Positions 38,401 to 48,637 of a stretch of 64,000 nucleotides of DNA are shown one piece after another; the first letter of the stretch is position 1, and each line of letters begins with the position of its first letter. A program made the translations under genes and the position numbers. Source of the stretch: Tilletiaria anomala UBC 951 (Eukaryota; Basidiomycota; Exobasidiomycetes; Georgefischeriales; Tilletiariaceae); contig NW_013546988.1 of the NCBI RefSeq assembly GCF_000711695.1, forward strand, positions 1 through 64,000. Direction: 5' to 3'. The notes beneath the pieces were generated by a model. It was not told the origin of the DNA, did not search any database, and saw nothing but the letters and a program-made list of their open reading frames with translations.

Positions 38401-39793
38401 GGTCGCACGCTACCACGTCGTGCCACCCGCAGACGTCGAACTGAGCGAGGAGGAGCGCAAGCTGTTTGAGCAGCGCAAGGTACTTCCGGTCTGTCTGCGC
38501 GTCGTCAACTTCCTCCGCAACTGGCTCGAAGTGCACTGGCAGCCGTCGACCGACGCTGTTATCCTCGAAGGCGTCGTACAGTTTGCCAAAGCGCAGGAGC
38601 AGCCAGCTCTGCAGCGCGCCGTCAGCCGCCTTGCCGACCTTGCGCAACGCCGCCTCTCCGCAGGCGCCGCCACCAAGGTGCAGATGATGATCTCCGCCTC
38701 TCGTGGGCCGGGAAGCCTTACGCGTGTCGTCTCAGCCGATCACGTCAAACGCGAAGGTCCGCTCGCGTCGCTGACCAACCTGTCGAGCATGTACAGCCCG
38801 CAGGCGTTCCCCAAGAACGGCCCCGCGCCACCCGCGCCAATTGTGTCCAAGGCGTTGCTGTCGCATCTACGGCAGATAAACCCCCATATGGTCAACGTCC
38901 TCGACTTTGATGCGCTGGAGCTTGCGCGACAGCTGACCGTCATGGAGTCCAAGCTGTACTGCGCCATCTTGCCCGAAGAGCTTCTCGGACAGGAGTTCAG
39001 CAAGAAGGTCGGCGTCAGCAACGCTGTACACGTCAAAGCTATGAGCGCGCTCAGCACGCACATCACCGGTTGGATCTCTGAGTGCATTCTCAGCGAGGCT
39101 GACGCACGTAAGCGCCGCGAGCTGCTCAAGTTCTTCATCAAGCTGGGTAATGTGAGTTTCTGCACGCTCAAGCAGCGAGGACTTCTTCGCTGACGCGCCC
39201 CACGCCTCCTTGAATCGCCTCGACAGCGCTGCTACTCGTTGAATAATTTCAACTCTCTTATGGCCATCCAGTGCGCGCTGAATTCATCTACGATCACGCG
39301 TCTCAGCAAGACGTGGGATGGGCTGAACGCCAAGTATAGGATCATGAATGACCAGCAGCGTCGCGCCGTTGAGCACACGCGTAACTTTGCCGAGTACCGC
39401 CAAAAGCTTCGCCAGACCTTCCCACCCGCGCTGCCGTTTGTCGGCCTCTTCTTGACCGATCTTACTTTCTGCCATGAAGGAAACGCTCCTACGCGAGCAT
39501 CGCCTCTCGACCCGCAGAAGAAGCTCATCAACTTCGACCGATACGTTAAGGTCAGCCGGATCATCGGCGAGCTGCAGCGGTATCAGGTGCCGTACAATTT
39601 GGTCGAAGTGCCCGAGATCCAGTCCTTCCTCCGTTCGGTCTTGGCGGCTGTCAAGGGAGGCGGCGGTGGGAGTGCAGCCGAGGAGCTGTACCGGCGCAGT
39701 CTGCTGCTCGAGCCGCGAGCAGGCGATGCGCAGACGACCACGTCGACCACCAACAGCTCTGGTGCAAAGGACATTTTCAACTGGAAGTCGTAG
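35435..39793 (+). CDS. CDC25: Cdc25-type Ras guanine-nucleotide exchange factor with N-terminal SH3
   Basis: Activates Ras by exchanging GDP for GTP, upstream of cAMP/PKA or MAPK signalling in fungi. Exons 35435-39151 and 39227-39793 join in phase 0 across a 75-nt intron, giving about 1427 residues. The ATG at 35435 has an excellent context (CACCATGG). Domains in order: SH3 at about 86-138 (ALHDF, SGWWDGEL, GWFPSNYV); a long Ser-rich and Gln-rich middle; a RasGEF N-terminal (REM) module at about 925-1060 (LFTTPQSLCDAMVARY, VVNFLRNWLEVHW); and the catalytic Cdc25 domain at about 1140-1390. The catalytic domain includes ARQLTVMESKLYCAI, LSTHITGWI, NFNSLMAIQCALNSSTITRL and PFVGLFLTDLTF. The intron falls inside the catalytic domain after FFIKLGN. 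The SH3-REM-GEF order matches yeast Cdc25 and smut RasGEFs. Confidence 0.93.
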
Positions 39794-40192
39794 AGATGCA
39801 CACTTTATGTGTAACACGACGATCGCTCCGGAAGCCCGCCTCGTGTTTCTATTTCGGTCCATCCTGGACCCGCATATTTTTATGCAGCCCTGTTCCCTTT
39901 GAGCAGATGTGCCCTCCAGCGACGCCTCTTATTCATCGTGGGACATGGGCTCAGTAAGCAGCATATTATCTACTGTATTTTATCTAGAGAGTGTGTCACG
40001 TTATGCCTGGAGCCATGAAACAATTACACCGTCGCTTTTGCATCGCTCTTTTCCTGTAGCCCCACAGGACGGGAACAACGTTGTAGGTGGTGACGTTATC
40101 ATAGGCGGGCTCGACTGATTGGCCCAGATCAGTGTCGACGAGTCGAGAGTTAAAACGAGAGTCTGTGTGTGCATGCGTGAACTTTGAAAGCA
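39794..40192. other. Convergent 3' region between RasGEF and SNG1 genes
   Basis: A 399-bp spacer holding the 3' UTRs of two convergent genes. Nothing further is recognised. Confidence 0.4.
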
Positions 40193-42541
40193 TCATCGCC
40201 CGTGGCTGCTTATATGTGACTCCTCTTCCCCGAGTTCACGGGTCGATCGTGGAGTTGTATGTGAGGAGGTAAAGGAAGGCGGCATTCCCCGGTTACCAGC
40301 GCCATCCTGGTGGTTGTTGCTTCCTTCGAGATCCTTTTCGCTGCGGTAGGCGGCCGGTCCCACCACGCCCGTGCTAGTTGCTGGCGTCGGGTAGCCTTGC
40401 CCACCAGCCATTTGCGCCTTGCGCTCCTGGATGGTGTTGTGTTGCTCGTACCAGAACCAGAAAGGCATCGTCAGCAGCGCCACGGCCTGTAGGAAGAAAA
40501 TGATGTTCACAAGCAAAGCGGAGCGGATCAGACTGCTGCTCATGGCACGGTCATGAGGTCGCGCTTCGTCGTGCTCACCAGCCATGCCCAGAGGACGCCA
40601 AAGTATTGCAAAATCATGATGTGGCGGCCAGTGTTGAAAATGATCGTGAGGAAGATCTGCTTGAGATTCTGCAAGCGGCAAATGAACGTTTGGCGAGACT
40701 GTGAGCATTAACGCAGGCGTTGCTCAGGGATGTTCTGCTGGAATAGAACTCACGTAGAAAGGCATGGCGTAACCGTACCTGTAAAAGACGTTGAGCATCT
40801 CTAGCGGGTAGTTCGCGCTTGAGACATTCAAGATGATCCAGAACACTGCGCCGGGAAAAAAGAATGGGGAGAGTGAAAGCATGCAGAGGACAAGGAGGTG
40901 CAAGGTTCAGATCATGTCAGCTTGCTGGTAAGTCTCATGTCAGGCGATTCTTCCGCCCCGTGCTGTGTTGCTCACTCAAGCCGAAGACGATAAACTTTGG
41001 TCCGAGGATGCAGAGGAAGGCCTCGGTGACGTAACCGAAGACCGTCATGCCGGTGAACATAGCGGCCCAGAAGGCGAAGAAGCCGGCGGCTGCATTGCCA
41101 TTGAGCCCGGTGAAGGCCACCTTGAAGGGCGTGTTGAGCGCGGCAAAACTGAGGCTGAGCCAGAAGTACGCAAAGAGGGGCACGAGGAGGCGCATCGCTG
41201 TTAAATGGCTGAGCTTGAGCCATGGCTGGATCGGCTGGCGCATGCCATGGCCGGCCATGGTGGTGCTGAACGCGAGGATCAGAACGTAGATCAGGCCGAC
41301 AAACGTCGTAGCTATGGTGACAGTCTGGTTGAACGGCCGCAGGTTGTTTGTCGTATATGCGACGGGCTGCACGATCGTCGCAGGCGCACGTGACGCGGCG
41401 TTGAGCAGCGCTGACTGCGCGCTGCTACCGCTGTTGCTACTACTGGAGATGTACGCCCCGAGGAGGGCGACGTTGAGCTGGGGGATTGTCCCCTGCAGGA
41501 TCTCCTGCACAGCGCCGAGGGTGTACTGCGAGTTGGCCTGGTAGTTGCGCGCCTGCGAGTAGTACACCTGCACGACGTTTGCGGGGTTCCAGCTTGCGTC
41601 GGCCGTCGCGCGTGCGCTCTGCAACGCGGCGGTCGCATTGTCGAGGATGCGCACGACAATCCAGCAGTCCTCCTGCACCGCGACGCTCTCCTCGATCGAA
41701 GCAGCCGTTGGGAAGTCGGCCAAGGAGCGCTCGACCCAGCCCAGGCGGCGCGGGTAGTTCGGCGACAAGGGCTGCGTCGTGTTCAGGATGGCGGACGAGA
41801 TTGTCTGCCCGATCTGCCCGTTCGGGTCGCCGTTGATCACGTACGCCGAGAGTCGATGCGTGTTAGTCTCGTAAAGCGAGCCCCACTGCGATGCGATGAG
41901 GGTGAGCGGTTCCTGTCAGCAGTGCGGCGCGAACTGCACACTGCCCAAGGATGTAAGGGACTTACGTAGATCGACACGACGCCCCAGACTATGAAGATGG
42001 CCATGACGGCAACGAAAGGCAGGAAGCCCTTGAAGAGGATGCCACGCTGCTTCTCCAGTTTTGGGTCCCAAAAGCCATGGGAACGGAATTGCAGCCCACC
42101 TGGCCCGATGCCAGGTGCCCTTGGCACCTGTCCATGTGCCGAAGTCGGTCGCGACATGGGTACTTGCGCCTTCGACCCTGCTGAGCTTCCGGCCTGCCCT
42201 TGTGCTGCTGCGGCTGCTTGCTTCTCGTTGGATACGGACCTCAAAAGCGTGCCTTGTGTGTCGGCGGGGACCAGCGAGGTCATCGTGTGTAGCTGCTTCG
42301 AGGTGCTGTCTGTGCCGTCGTGCGTGTTTCGCTGCGATGCAGGTGCAGGTACAGCAGTAGCCGTCGTACCGAGCGCGTCGATCGCTGCGCTGTGCTGCAA
42401 GTTGTTACCGCTTTCGGTGCTGTCGATGAAGGCGAAGGCGTTGTCGGTTTCGTGCTTTGTGCTTGTGCTCAGGTCGGGTGGGAGCTGCTGGTGCTGGTTC
42501 AGTCGAGGCGAGGCGTAGGGGTGACGGGAAGAGCTCGACAT
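40193..42541 (-). CDS. SNG1: SNG1/DUF3533-family membrane protein
   Basis: Polytopic plasma-membrane protein of the family named for yeast nitrosoguanidine resistance; its transport or lipid role is not settled. Exons on the minus strand are 42541-41966, 41885-40976, 40845-40754, 40668-40579 and 40486-40193 (introns of 80, 130, 85 and 92 nt), giving about 653 residues. A first span (FVAVMAIFIVWGVVSIY) follows a 170-residue Ser/Ala-rich N-terminus. Next come a large extracellular loop starting WGSLYETN and ending near the NQTVTIATTF segment, and a cluster of spans with FYRYGYAMPFYNLKQIF and IIFNTGRHIMILQYFGVLWAWL. The last intron is placed at 40487-40578, because nearer acceptors leave the frame while TTCTTCCTACAG restores AVALLTMPFWFWYE. 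The start is the first in-frame ATG. Confidence 0.85.
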
Positions 42542-44185
42542 GGTAGTGGCAGTGGGGGATGCGCCTGGGGTCGGTGCGACGCTGTCCTTTATACTTGTGG
42601 GATCGAACTTCCTTCCACACACGTTTGTCCCCCCCTGCCTAGAGTATGTGTGTGTGTGACTAGGAGCTGTCAGCTGTGGGTGCCACGAGTGTGTTTCCAG
42701 CTGTTCGACACCTCTTTCCAGTGTCCGAGATGGGATTTCTATGGTCGACGACCGTAAAAAACTGCCAGTGCCAACCTTGTACCGCCGGGACCCGCGCAGT
42801 ACGGTCCGGTGTTTCTCGGACGTAACGGGTAGCGCGTAGTGCGTAATCGAGCCCTTTTTCTCCAGGTTTCTTTTTCCTGCAGGATGTGGACCGCTCTCGC
42901 TGAAAAGAATCCGCGAGATGGATGCAATGCAGGGTGGTCGGGAGGGAAACCCCGGCGCAGCTGCCAGCTGTGGGCGGCCCCGGTCGCGTATATATGTATA
43001 TGGGCAAGATACAATAGATTGACCGCAAGCTGGCCAAGCTGGTCAGGGTGTGCATGTAGGAGGGAGGGGGACCCAACGATGGACAGCGCGTGCTTAGTGC
43101 TGATGACGGATCAGATGAATCGAATGTTTGGGGGTAAAGAATGGACAGAAAGAAGATCACACAAGCTGTTTTGATGTTGATGGTCCTGTGCAGGGATCAG
43201 ATTTTAGATTGGACTGTTAAGGCGTGTGGTGGTCCCATCGGCAGCGACGATAAAAGCGAGGGCCTGCAAAACAGATGTAATGGGCAAAGGCACAGTACAG
43301 CTTGACAGCCGTCTCTCGCAGGCAGGCAGGCAGGCGTGAACTGGTAGCGTGGACAAGTTTCGCAACACGCTAACAAGGGCGGACACACACAGTATGGATG
43401 ACGAGACGAATACAACGATGGATGTGTTTGGATGGTTGTATCAATCACGAGTCAATCTAACAAGCAAACGAAAGCCAACCCAGCGAATCACGCCCTTTGC
43501 ATGCTGCAAGCTGAATGCCGTCTCCCTGGCCTTCGTTTGGTGAATGGTGTGGACCACGCCTTGGCTCGCTCGATGTGTGTGTGTGTAAATGTATGTATTG
43601 TGTGTGCTGATGATGGAAGTGGATGCATGCATACACACAAATATACAACCCTACGTATTTACAGACTACTCAGTACTTATCCGGAGTTTGTTGGCGGCTG
43701 AACTCTGGCGATGGGCCCACAGCCGCGCAGCCCAGCCGAGTGCGGCGCCGATGGTGGCGCCGAGGGTGGGGCCGCTCGTAAGCCGTGCAGCGTGGCGTCC
43801 TTTCTCGGCCGAGATGCACGCCAGGTCACCGCAGTGGCATGCTGCTCCGATCACAATCCCCCTCTTGTCAGAATTCCCTGCGGCAGCACCAGCAAGGGAA
43901 AGAAAAGACCAATATGAGTACGTCATCAAGGGAAAAGAAACGGTGTTCAGCGCGACGCCTAGACAGCCTTGCATCCGTTCGACGGCGCGTGGACATACTT
44001 TCTCAGCAACACCAGCGACGACAGCGCCATCGAGGCGTGGGGGTGTGATGCGAGCAGCGGCCCGGGGCGGAAGCGTCGCTCGCTTGCTGGACGAATGGCA
44101 ATATAAACAAGAGGAGCGGCTGCTGCCACGGTCGCCCCTCCCCACTGCGAGTGCAACAGAAGACTGTGGATAGTCGGTCATCTAG
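42542..44185. other. Divergent region between SNG1 and Pol iota genes
   Basis: A 1.6-kb spacer with microsatellite patches: GT repeats near 42643-42657 and 43571-43583, and GGCA units near 43318-43335. A possible small minus-strand gene at 43666-44181 is listed separately at low confidence. Otherwise these are the promoters of both neighbours. Confidence 0.4.
43666..44181 (-). CDS. Possible small membrane protein (unrecognised)
   Basis: The minus strand stays open for 171 codons from an ATG at 44181. The C-terminal part reads like a real protein, with a glycine-zipper-type hydrophobic stretch (SGPTLGATIGAALGWAARLW) and a basic end. The middle contains a strong GTATGT donor and a pyrimidine-rich stretch ending CCGCAG, so an intron of about 100-115 nt is likely and the true first exon may use another frame, for example from an internal ATG near 44050. 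The nominal ATG is only 4 bp from the divergent Pol iota start, which argues against that start. Gene structure and function are both unresolved. Confidence 0.25.
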   Translation of the reverse strand: MTDYPQSSVALAVGRGDRGSSRSSCLYCHSSSKRATLPPRAAARITPPRLDGAVVAGVAEKVCPRAVERMQGCLGVALNTVSFPLMTYSYWSFLSLAGAAAGNSDKRGIVIGAACHCGDLACISAEKGRHAARLTSGPTLGATIGAALGWAARLWAHRQSSAANKLRISTE

Positions 44186-46964
44186 ATGGCTGTGCCAGCA
44201 TTCAGGAGCCAGCAGCAGCAGCCATCGCTGAAGCGGAAGAGCAATGCCGTGGCCGACGTTGGACCTAATGGCAAGCGTGCAGGCAAGGCAAGAGCGAGCG
44301 ATGGCTCAAATGGACGCGCAGAGCAGCCCAATCGGAAGCCGTCAGAGGCTCCCCCACACCCCTCCTCGCTGCTGAACCTCGACACCATCTCACCGCTGCA
44401 CCAGCGCATCATCATCGCGCTCGACATCGACGCGTTCTATGTCTCCGCGTCGCGCCTGCGAGACCCAGCGCTGCACGGCCTGCCGATTGGCATCAAGCAA
44501 AAGGGCATCCTTGCGACCGTCAGCTACGAGGGCAGGGCCAAGGGCGTGCGCAAGCTCGCGTCAATCCGCGAGGCACTTGGGCTCTGCCCCGAGCTCGTGC
44601 TCGTCAACGGGGAAGACCTCAGCTGGTTCCGCAAGCTCAGCAGCGCCATCTTCACGCTCGTCAGGCGCGTGGTGTGGGGCGGAAAAGTGGAGAAACTCGG
44701 CATGGACGAGCTGTTCTGCGATGTGAGTCGTTCAAGCATATCTCCTTGCTCAATATTGCACACCACTCAAAGTATTGCTTGATCAGGTGACCGACATGGT
44801 TGACGCCCACCTGGTGCAGCGCATGGCCGAACAAACAGCAAGTGGCAGCAGTGGGACATCCGTCTCTTTCTTCGACCTCCGCCAACCTTCTCATTCTTCA
44901 CGGACCCCTTCATTAGCTGGCGATGTCTCCGGCACAGACGTTGACTCGCACAACGGCTTCTGGTACGTTGCCGAACCTGATCGCGTACCCGGGCACGTCC
45001 TACCCTCGCCAGCCTCAAACAGCCGCCAAGGGCTGGGCTTATCGAGCGCGCTGCAACAAGCGGAAGACCTGTACGCCACACGTCTGCGCATCGGCACACA
45101 CCTCGCGCTGCACCTACGCGACATGATCGAACGCGAGGTGGGCCTGACGCTGAGCGCGGGCGTGGCGCACTGCAAGATGGCAGCCAAAATGGTCGGGGCG
45201 ATCAACAAGCCCAACAAGCAGACGCTGTGGCTCCCTGTCGCACCAGCTGCTCAAAGCGCGGCCGCAGGCCGTGGGCTCGGCAGAAGGGATGAGGTGGAGA
45301 GGGAGGCAGAAGCGCGCGACGCGCTTCTACGAGCTTTCCTTGATCCTCTCGATATCCGCAAAGTCAACAGCTTTGGCTCGGCGATCGTACAGACGCTCGA
45401 AGATGACATAGCAGGCAAGAAGCGCGTTAACCCCAATGTGGCTGTGCGCGACAGCGGTACTGTGCGACAGGCAGAACAACGCGTGGAGGGCCAGCGCCCG
45501 TGGGACGCTCCATCAGACGAGCGGCCCCTGACCGTTTCGCTTGTTTGCTCATACTTTGACGCCGCCAGCTTCGATGTACTGTTCGGCGAGCGCCTTGGTC
45601 AGCGCCTCTGGGCGCTTCTGCAGGGAAGGGACGACGAGCCCGTCGTACCCGCTCCGGAGTTCCCTGCGCAGATCGGCGTCGAGGATACGTTTCCGCGCGG
45701 AGGCATCGCCGGCGATGAGGTTGTCCGCCAGGTGCAGACGCTTGCACTGAGCTTGCTCCGACGGCTCGAAGTGGAGCTGCTGGAGGACGAAGAGGAGGTG
45801 GAGGAGGACCACAAAAGTGGCATCGCGGGCATTAAGCGGCTAAAGGAGCAGAGGTTCATATGCAAGAGCGAAGTCATACATGAACAGGGTTTCAATGGCA
45901 TCGTCAAGACGTACCACGAGATAGAAGACGAAGAGGAAGAGGAGACGGAAAAGGAGACAGAAGAGGCAACGAAGGTCTCACACATCAAGCCGAAGGTCAA
46001 GTGGAAGCGCTACCCGACGAATCTACGTCTCAGCATACGCCAAGGTTGGAAAAACAGGACGAGTAAGCAAGGCAAAGTGCCCGTCGGCATCTTTGACCGC
46101 AGCATCAGCGATAGCCCATGTGAAAAGAGTGCGAAGGCCCGTAGCCGTCAAGAGCGGGCGCAGCTGATCGCGCAAACATGCATGGCCATGTTTCGAGCGA
46201 TGGTCGCGAATGGCACCATCAGCACCAGCAATGGCGCACGCGGCACCGCTAGCGCAGCCGCGGTAGCCACTAGGCTAGGCGGAGACGTAAATTCGATCAA
46301 CCTGATCAACATCACCGCTTTCGACCTCTCGAAACGCAAGCCTAGTCGATCAATCGGCACCCTGCTCGGCGCAAGTGGCGCTAAGAATCGCACGCGTCCG
46401 AACGCCTCGGCATCAAGTGCAGCTTCGGTGGCAAAAGATACCGTGGGAGAGGGTACGCTTGACGACAAGGCTGTCGTTGATGTGCATGTCTTCTTGCGGC
46501 TTCCACCGGATCTGCAGGCCGAGATCATGCAGAGCACCTCGCTGGATGGTGCGCAACGTGCAGCTTTGCGCAAGGCCATCTCTCAACCAGTTGCCGAGAG
46601 TTCCGCTGCTGCAGCAAGTCTCGGTCACGGGCCCGGGGCCGAGCAAATACAACTGGCATCACATTCGGCATCGTTCGTGGAGCCTTTAGCACCTTTTCAG
46701 ACTCGGAAAGCTCCAGCAACCGGATCATCGGCTACGATAGTGTGTCCAACATGTGGCATGGAAATGCTCGTCTTCATGCAGCATGACCATGATCGATGGC
46801 CGGCAACCGGCTTAGACTTGGATCCGCTTCCAGGCCTGGACGGCGCGCCAGGGCTAGATGCAGGCGGCGCCGCACCTTTCGATGCAGCATCAGTTGGTCC
46901 TGGTGAGGAGAGCCAGCTCGATTTGCACTTTCTAGACGGAGCCGAAGGCAATGGTTATTGGTGA
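44186..46964 (+). CDS. POLI: Y-family translesion DNA polymerase, Pol iota type
   Basis: Copies past damaged bases. Exons 44186-44722 and 44787-46964 join in phase 0 across a 64-nt intron, giving about 904 residues. Metal ligands are present: ALDIDAFYVS (Asp near 80 and 82) and LGMDELFCD (Asp-Glu near 174-175). The palm motif SAGVAHCKMAAKMVGAINKP follows. The iota-like signature is LPIGIKQKGILATVSYE, then ELVLVNGEDLSWFRKLS, then PAQIGVEDTF in the little-finger region. Two ubiquitin-binding elements follow: a UBM-like LPPDLQAEIMQS near 751, and a UBZ-like CPTCGMEMLVFMQHDHDRW near 831. A Ser/Gly-rich insert splits the palm between about 195 and 250. Pol eta is the main alternative, but the GIKQK and LVNGEDL segments favour iota. 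Confidence 0.88.
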
Positions 46965-47309
46965 TTGCTCTCTTCCATCTAAGCAGCGGCTGTCAGAGGC
47001 GAGGTGCAAGGAGTACGGTAGTTGTAGGCGTGGTGCCTCTCTTCGCGAAGGCCGCTGCTCAGAGGAGTGTAATCTAACCCGACATGGCCTGAGAAAAGCA
47101 GATCGGCACAAGTATGTAGCATAAAAGCCCATTTTCGCATCACTTGCGATTACCATTAGTGATCATGACCTCGTTTGCATGTTCATGTGCCACAAATCAA
47201 ATCCCCCACGCGCTAGCGTTCGCCTGATGGTGCATTGACCGGCGCAACTACTGTAGTGCTGTGGAGACCCGCGCCAAAGTGGCATGAGGTCTTCCCATCT
47301 AATATGTGG
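46965..47309. other. Convergent 3' region between Pol iota and the acidic protein gene
   Basis: A 345-bp spacer with the 3' ends of two convergent genes. Nothing else is recognised. Confidence 0.4.
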
Positions 47310-48057
47310 CTACCCCACCTCTTCCCCAGCCTCATTGAACTTCGGGATTGGAATGTCATCCCCCAGCTCTTCCCCTTCGTCCTCCTCGTCCTCGTCGTCC
47401 ATGAGCGACGGAATCTGCACGTGTGGCTGGGAGACTGTTTCTGTGCGAAGCGGTCAAATCCAACCGTCAGTCGCGGCGGGGCAACGCAGAATAAGTTCAT
47501 TTTAAGCTCACTGTCACCGCGATATTTAAATCCAAGATACGTAACATTGTTCACCTCATCTTTCCATCCCACTTGTCCGACCGTGTCCGGTTTCCCCGTC
47601 CTCTCCTCAACGTTCTCGAATGTCATCTCGCCTGCACCTGTATGAACTGCTACTGCCCCTGTCGCAGACGCATCAGCACCCACGGCAGAAAGAGTGGCGG
47701 ACGTTGCTGAGGATGATTCAGCACCATGGAAGAACCCCAGATCATTCACCGCGTCGAGATCCATGAACGTGTCAGCAACGCCTTGCGGCGGGGATTGCCT
47801 TGTTGCAATGAGGGCCTGGAGCACATGCGCCTTCAGCTCCGATAACTGAGTTGAGGCCTGTACCGGGATGAAAAGGGTAACTTTGGCGTATTTGACGCGC
47901 AGGGGGAAGAGCGCACGGGAGCTGGCTAGTGAGACTGGCTGAGGCCGTCAAGCGGGAAGGAGAAACGGTTAGGAAGGGGTGGCGCAGAGGTAAGGTGATA
48001 ATGGACGTCAGCCATCCATGAACATCAAGTATGAAATAGGGGAATAGCACATACCAT
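47310..48057 (-). CDS. Small acidic protein, unrecognised, with start codon alone in exon 1
   Basis: Model: exon 1 is just ATG (48057-48055), then a 116-nt intron starting GTATGT, exon 2 at 47938-47512 and exon 3 at 47434-47310 (intron of 77 nt), giving 184 residues. Exon 2 has an in-frame TGA 12 nt upstream of its acceptor and no early ATG, so an upstream start is required; the ATG abutting the donor fits the phase. The N-terminal half (MPVSLASSRALFPL, then YAKVTLFIPVQ and LSELKAHVLQALIA) alternates strand and helix like a ubiquitin-like beta-grasp. The centre is Ala/Gly-rich, with NVTYLGFKYRGD. The C-terminus is strongly acidic (SLMDDEDEEDEGEEL) and ends NEAGEEVG. I do not recognise the family, and the beta-grasp idea is inference. 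Confidence 0.7.
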
Positions 48058-48637
48058 CACACCGAGGTGTATGAGGGTTAGCTAGATAGCTCCTGATTCA
48101 GTCCGGAAGCCCTCGAGGCGCCAATATGGATCTGGATACCGAATCGTGGGGCGGCTATTTGCGGCGATCCTCCAGGCTGAAAAAGAGTAGGAACGTTGAA
48201 GCGGGGCTGCTGATCGCGAGGAAAGGCGCTGAAAGACCACGATGAGGAGGCAAGCGACGGCTTTGTTGCTACGAAGTAAGTCATGCGCTTCTGCCTTGTG
48301 GGCCTCTGTACATTTGATGTTCCTGGTTCCGATTAATAGTTGGCGCCGTTCGTCCTCATCGCCTCTCAACGCCTCGGCGCCGATTCGAGAGACTTCTCAT
48401 GCGTTCGAGATGAAAAGCTAGATAGGACGTGGACAACGCCACAGTATTCGGTGCAACCGCGTAGCTTCTTCGGTGCAAATGTTTCCTCCTTAACCCCGTC
48501 GCGGCTGTAGGGTACGTAGCCTGCGTTGCCAAATTTTTCGAGCTTTCCACAACTCGAGTCGGATCAAGAGGTCTCTCTGCAACCCTCGGACGTTGCCTTC
48601 GTATAATTCTTCTTCTAGCTCATCATCCTCACTGTTC
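48058..48637. promoter_or_regulatory. Divergent region between acidic protein gene and TTC27 homolog
   Basis: A 580-bp segment between outward-facing genes, holding both promoters. No distinct element is recognised. The reading frame of the TTC27 homolog extends upstream of its first ATG by 15 codons, including a Ser run. Confidence 0.4.

Noticed and set aside
40549-40578. Short SNG1 intron ending at the GAGCAGCAG acceptors
   Set aside because: All these acceptors leave the wrong phase for the only phase-0 donor; the CTACAG acceptor at 40487 restores the frame and a continuous membrane span.
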